Part shown: positions 59,720 to 64,000 of the stretch, in pieces
Numbering within the stretch: the stretch's first letter is position 1
Layout: every line of letters starts with the position of its first letter
Source of the DNA: Delphinapterus leucas
Lineage: Eukaryota > Chordata > Mammalia > Artiodactyla > Monodontidae
DNA: 64,000 nucleotides
Reading direction: 5' to 3'
Assembly: GCF_002288925.2 (NCBI RefSeq)
Contig: NW_022098050.1
Coordinates: forward strand, 1,154,924 to 1,218,923
Program-made: the position numbers and the translations under genes
Notes under the pieces: generated by a model
Database searches by the model: none
The model's input: the letters and a program-made list of their open reading frames with translations, nothing else
Told to the model about the DNA's origin: nothing

Positions 59720-62314
59720 ATTTTTGAAATATCAGGCTTACCTCCAGATTCCCTAAACTAGGGAAAGGATAGTAGAGATTGAAAAGGTTAGGTCAGAAGG
59801 CAGAGAAATAGTTCAGGGTTGTGGGTATGAATTATAAAGATAGATTAGTCAGAGGTGACTGATAGAGTTAAAGAAATGATGGCACAGAAGTTTGAAATAG
59901 AAAGGAACAGATTGATTCTAGGAAGCTGTTTGAGCCAATGTAATAACTAACTAGAAAAACAAGAGGTTTATTGATCAAGTTTGAGAAGGGGATTATTTTA
60001 TAAGCAATTCAAGCAAAATTTCTTTACAAAATGGTCCTTAGACTATAGAATTAACTGCCACAATGTCTTATACAAGAGCAAAAGAACTAGATATATATGT
60101 ATCTATTACAGCAAGGGTTTAAATGAGAACATTATTGATAGGCAATGTGCAATTATCAAAAATTAGAAATAGGGAAGTGAAAATTAGAATTCAGCTCAAA
60201 GCATGTTACAAACAACTGATGTGGAGATTGTAGACTATAGTTTGTCAGACATCAGCCAGTTTTATCCAGCACATACAAAGATTTGTAAAGCATCTAGTTA
60301 ATTTGATAAATGTAAGCAGCCTAGTTCAAAGTGACGAAGTAAAGAAGAGGGCTGAATCATCCCTTGGAACGTAAAATTTTTAAAAGGTTTTTGCTTTTGA
60401 CTATTCGGTTGAATTGCTTTTCCTTTATGAGTAAAAAGCCAACATGCTCAAATGAAAATTCATTAATTTCACTCAAATAATACGCACAAAAAATCAAATG
60501 GTTATTCTGAAAAGGCCATTATGATTTTCCCATTTATCAAATGTTTACACAAATTTTATTTTTCTCCTTAATCTAACTGTTGCAGCTCTCTCAATATAAC
60601 TCCATTTGCCCTCTTTTCTGACAGCATGTATAAGTTACTTGTTAAAAAGGAACTCTGTCACATTATTGATGAAATTTTAATTGGTACAACAGTTAAGAGG
60701 CTACCATGTGTTTTTCAAAAAAAAAGAAAGAAAGAAATATATTCTGCCCTCAAATACCTTCTCAATTATGGGGGCATCAGATATATTTTAAAAATATGAA
60801 TTGATACCTTAGAAGTTTGTAACAGAATTAAATATATCTAGAGCCTAGACAAGAATGTACCTTGTTCTTTCAGGGATAATAGAACCTTGAACTTGACAGT
60901 GGACATCAGGTGTATGAAAATAGTCTTTAATAAGGAGAAATAGAAGAAAATTACACAGATTTTTAGTTTTTTGGTGGAAAAATTCTTCCCTTGTGCATCC
61001 TGCCACCAGCAGCTCAGCCTTCAGTTATTACCTTTTCTGGAAAAGAATTCCTATTTTGTTAGACTGTTTATTTAGCAAATGTTCCCTCGAGGTCTTCAAT
61101 GAGTCAGACTCTGTTTTAGACACAGGCGATACAGGGATGAATAAGACAAAGTCTTTTCCTCACAGAGCTTTCTTAACTAGTGGAAGAGTCCAATTATAGA
61201 CAAAAACTGCATAAATAAAATTAGATATTTTAGAGAGCTATGTGTAAAGTTTTAAGTAGAATTTTAAATTGTTTTGTATAGAGCCAAGAGTCCAAAATTC
61301 AATAATCATCCCAAGAATATTAGTTCATTCTTTCCTTCCCCCCTCCTTCCTTCCCTCCCTTTCTTCTTTCCTATAATCCACTGTTGCCCTTTCTTTTCTT
61401 TCTTAATTTTCACTTGTTTAATTCTCTTGCTGTGTATAATTTCCACTATGCCTATCCCCTCCCCTCTAAAACATTAGATTATTATTCTGTTGTGATTTTT
61501 TACTTTTGAGGATGACTGCAAAAAAACAATCCCAGTGCAGCAGTAGCAACACTTGGAAGAGCCTTTTCATTGTGGGTTTGAACATCAACAGCCCATCCCA
61601 TTTCATACATTTATTATTAGCCTCCATTATTAAAGCTGTTGCTATTCTCAGCAATTAGAATCTATGTGTGGCCTGAGCAATTCTGACATGAGCAATTCAG
61701 GACCAATGACGTTGCACCCTGAGTGCCCTGGAATTTCTCTCTCTATTCATATCTGTAGCTATTCTCTGGAAAAGTGGCAAACGATTTAACTCTTCTCTTA
61801 ACATCCCAGTTGTATTCTCATCTTTTCTCAAACAGAGAATCCCTTGGATTAAAAGCGTCCATCAAGCAAGAGGGCGGGTTACGGTGGTTTCCCCGTCCAT
61901 CTGCAATCATGACACACCATGCTAGGCTGTAATATGGTAGATACTAAAATCGATTTGAGTGCCATTTCTGCTTCATTATGTCATGGTTTACACACCCTGC
62001 ACATCGATTCTTCACATGTATTTAAAGAGGAGATTGTATATATACACTCAGATACTGACTTCAGTGAAATTAAAAAGGATATATAAAGTTATTAATCTTC
62101 CTTGAAGTGCTTATATTTTCATGCTCTAAATGAACCTTCATGTATGTGGATAGAAATGTGTAAAAATATTGTCTTGTTAGTCTCTTTTAAGATAGTTCGA
62201 ATCTTCATTTTAGGCGTTTTACCAATAATCTCCACCTTGAATGATTTATAAAATATTACAAGAAAATATTTCAAGGAATTTATCCCCCATTTTTCTTCTT
62301 TCTAAAGAAATGTT
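59720..62314. other. Intergenic sequence, no gene recognised
   Basis: No coding feature supported. A pyrimidine tract lies at 61329-61371 (CTTCC/CCTTC runs). Near 61080-61190 is a worn piece in the style of an ancient mammalian repeat that I cannot name. Confidence 0.4.
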
Positions 62315-62329
62315 ACATCAAATAGTTTC

Positions 62330-62680
62330 TTTTTTAAAATAAATTTATTTATTTATTTATTCATTTATTTATTTATTTTTGGCTGTGTTGGATTTTCGTT
62401 GCTGCGCGCGGGCTTTCTCTAGTTGCTGCGAGTGGGGGATACTCTTTGTTGCAGTGCGTGGGCTTCTCATTTTGGTGGCTTCTCTTGTTGCGGAGCATGA
62501 GCTCTAGGCACGTGGGCTTCAGTAGTTGTGGCTTGTGGGCTCTAGAGCACAGGCTCAGTAATTTTGGCGCATGGGCCCAGTTGCTCCGCAGCATGTGGGA
62601 TCTTCCCGGACCAGGGATGAAACCCGCCTCCCCCGCACTGGCAGGCGGACTCCCAACCACTGCGCCACGAGCGAAGCCCC
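62330..62680 (-). mobile_element. Longer CHR-like SINE (antisense) with TTTA repeat tail
   Basis: The right end (TGGGATCTTCCCGGACCAGG; CACTGCGCCACGAGCGAAGC) is shared with the other CHR SINEs. The left part carries extra GGCTTCTCTTGTTGCGGAGC-like modules, and the tail is a (TTTA)n repeat at about 62339-62379. A 15-base duplication ACATCAAATAGTTTC at 62315-62329 and 62681-62695 marks the insertion. Confidence 0.85.
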
Positions 62681-62695
62681 ACATCAAATAGTTTC

Positions 62696-63274
62696 ATGCA
62701 TTAAAGGCAGAAGATTTAAAGATTGATCTGGAAACAAAGGTGAGGCACAAAGCCAAGGAGTGATCTACAAAAACAGGAACCTGCACTTCATCAATAAGAT
62801 ACTAGTTTGTGTTAGAAATAGCCTCTGTTTTGTCCACTGTGCCAATCCAGATAATCATGCATTATCCTAGTCCCCTCTAGGACTGCTCAAGACAAGAATC
62901 ACCAAAGCAACTCATCCTAAATTTAAAAATACCATGGTAGTGATTTTAGGGGTGAAAAAGCTATAGGTGCTGAACTCACAGCTATTATCCCCCAACACCA
63001 CTGAGGTTCTCTAAAAAGCCGAGCCATTTCACAGCTGGAAACATTTATAAACATCCATATTAGTGTCTAAGGCGCTTAGCTGATTGTGATTCACAGCATT
63101 GATCTCCACTCCAAAGCCCACTTTCTTCTTTCCACAATTAATATTAAAATCTCTGCTTCACCTTCAATGCACCGTCACTTACCTTTTCCTGATGTATTTT
63201 TTCTATAAACCCATGTCCTTAATGTTCCTTATAAATTTCTTTGAAATACGTGTTTCCTTTTTATGACTTCTCTC
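62696..63274. other. No recognised feature
   Basis: No gene or repeat identified. Confidence 0.4.
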
Positions 63275-64000
63275 TTTTTTTCTTTTTTTTAAATTTAATT
63301 TACTTTTTTATGCAGCAGGTTCTTATTAGTTATCTATTTTATAGATATTGGTGTATATATGTCAATCCCAATCTCCCAATTCATCCCAGCACCACGCACT
63401 CCCTTGCTTTCCCCCCTTGGTGTCCATACGTTTGTTCTTTACATCTGTGTCTCTATTTCTGCCTTGCAAACTGGTTCATCTGTACCATTTTTCTAGACTC
63501 CACATATATGCGTTAATATATGATATCTGTTTTTCTCTTTCTGACTTACTTCACTCTGTATGACAGTCTCTAGGTCCATCCACGTCTCTACAAATGACCC
63601 AATTTCCTTCCTTTTAATGGCTGAATAATATTCCATTGTATATATGTACCACATCTTTATCCATTCTTCTGTCGATGGGCATTTAGCTAGTTTCCATAAC
63701 TAGGCTATTATAAATAGTGCTGCAGTGAATATTGGGGTGCGTGTGTCTTTATGAATTATGGTTTTCTCTGGGTCTATGCCCAGGAGTGGGATTGCTGGAT
63801 CATATGGTAATTCTATTTTTAGTTTTTTAAGGAACCTCCATACTGATCTCCATAGTGGCTGTATCAATTTACATTCCCACCAACAGTGCAAGAGGGTCCC
63901 CTTTTCTCCACACCCTCTCCAGCATTTGTTGTTTGTAGATTTTCTGATGATCCCCATTCTAACCGGTGTGAGGTGATACCTCATTGTAGTTTTGATCTGC
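63275..64000 (-). mobile_element. L1 (antisense), cut by the window end
   Basis: A 3'UTR at the left (GCAGCAGGTTCTTATTAGTT) then ORF2 C-terminus on the minus strand. [15 protein letters not shown] and [20 protein letters not shown] lie at about 63984-63880, and [20 protein letters not shown] follows. The element runs off the right edge. Confidence 0.85.

Noticed and set aside
1..64000. Search for CRISPR arrays, operons, phage or defence systems, rRNA and true tRNA genes
   Set aside because: Nothing of the kind; the only tRNA-like sequences are SINE heads.

Overview
This is a eukaryotic, mammalian window, almost certainly from a whale or dolphin. Six copies of the tRNA-derived CHR-type SINE of cetaceans and close relatives (head GGCTTCCCTGGTGGCAC, body ending near GCGTACCGC plus an A tail) are present. 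Around them lie cetartiodactyl-type L1 3' ends, old L1M, L2 and MIR fragments and MaLR/ERV LTRs. The genes are all MAGE (melanoma antigen) family, B-subfamily type, which in mammals cluster on the X chromosome. There is no prokaryotic gene content, CRISPR array or operon.

Layout. About 0.5-41.4 kb is a MAGE-B array of four units, all on the minus strand. Unit A (coding remnant 5388-5670) has one nonsense codon, and its MAGE homology domain has been replaced by an LTR. Unit B (9589-10707) is the only full-length intact frame (372 codons), with a splice acceptor just upstream and a GC-rich CRE/ETS promoter candidate near 12.3 kb. Unit C (29960-30914) resembles MAGEB10; it has a frameshifted, shortened N-terminus but an intact 239-codon MAGE-domain frame. 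Unit D (39836-40513) is the tandem duplicate of C; its MAGE domain is open but its 5' half and promoter are gone, cut off against an L1 fragment. A and B pair with each other, as do C and D. A shared 3' flank carrying the same MIR copy links all four. The upstream flanks of A, B and C are degenerate tandem arrays of a unit of roughly 210 bp.

Between B and C (13.6-23.9 kb) lies a block of old L1 with nested LTRs, a SINE and a younger L1 tail. From about 41.5 kb to the end I see no gene: L1 fragments on both strands, five SINEs, LTR-like pieces, L2/MIR fossils and AT-rich sequence without recognisable features.

Function. MAGE homology domains bind and modulate RING E3 ubiquitin ligases, and MAGE-B genes are normally germline/testis restricted. 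Only unit B looks able to make a complete protein here; C and D could at most make N-terminally truncated ones. All coordinates of repeats are by-eye estimates, usually within a few tens of bases.
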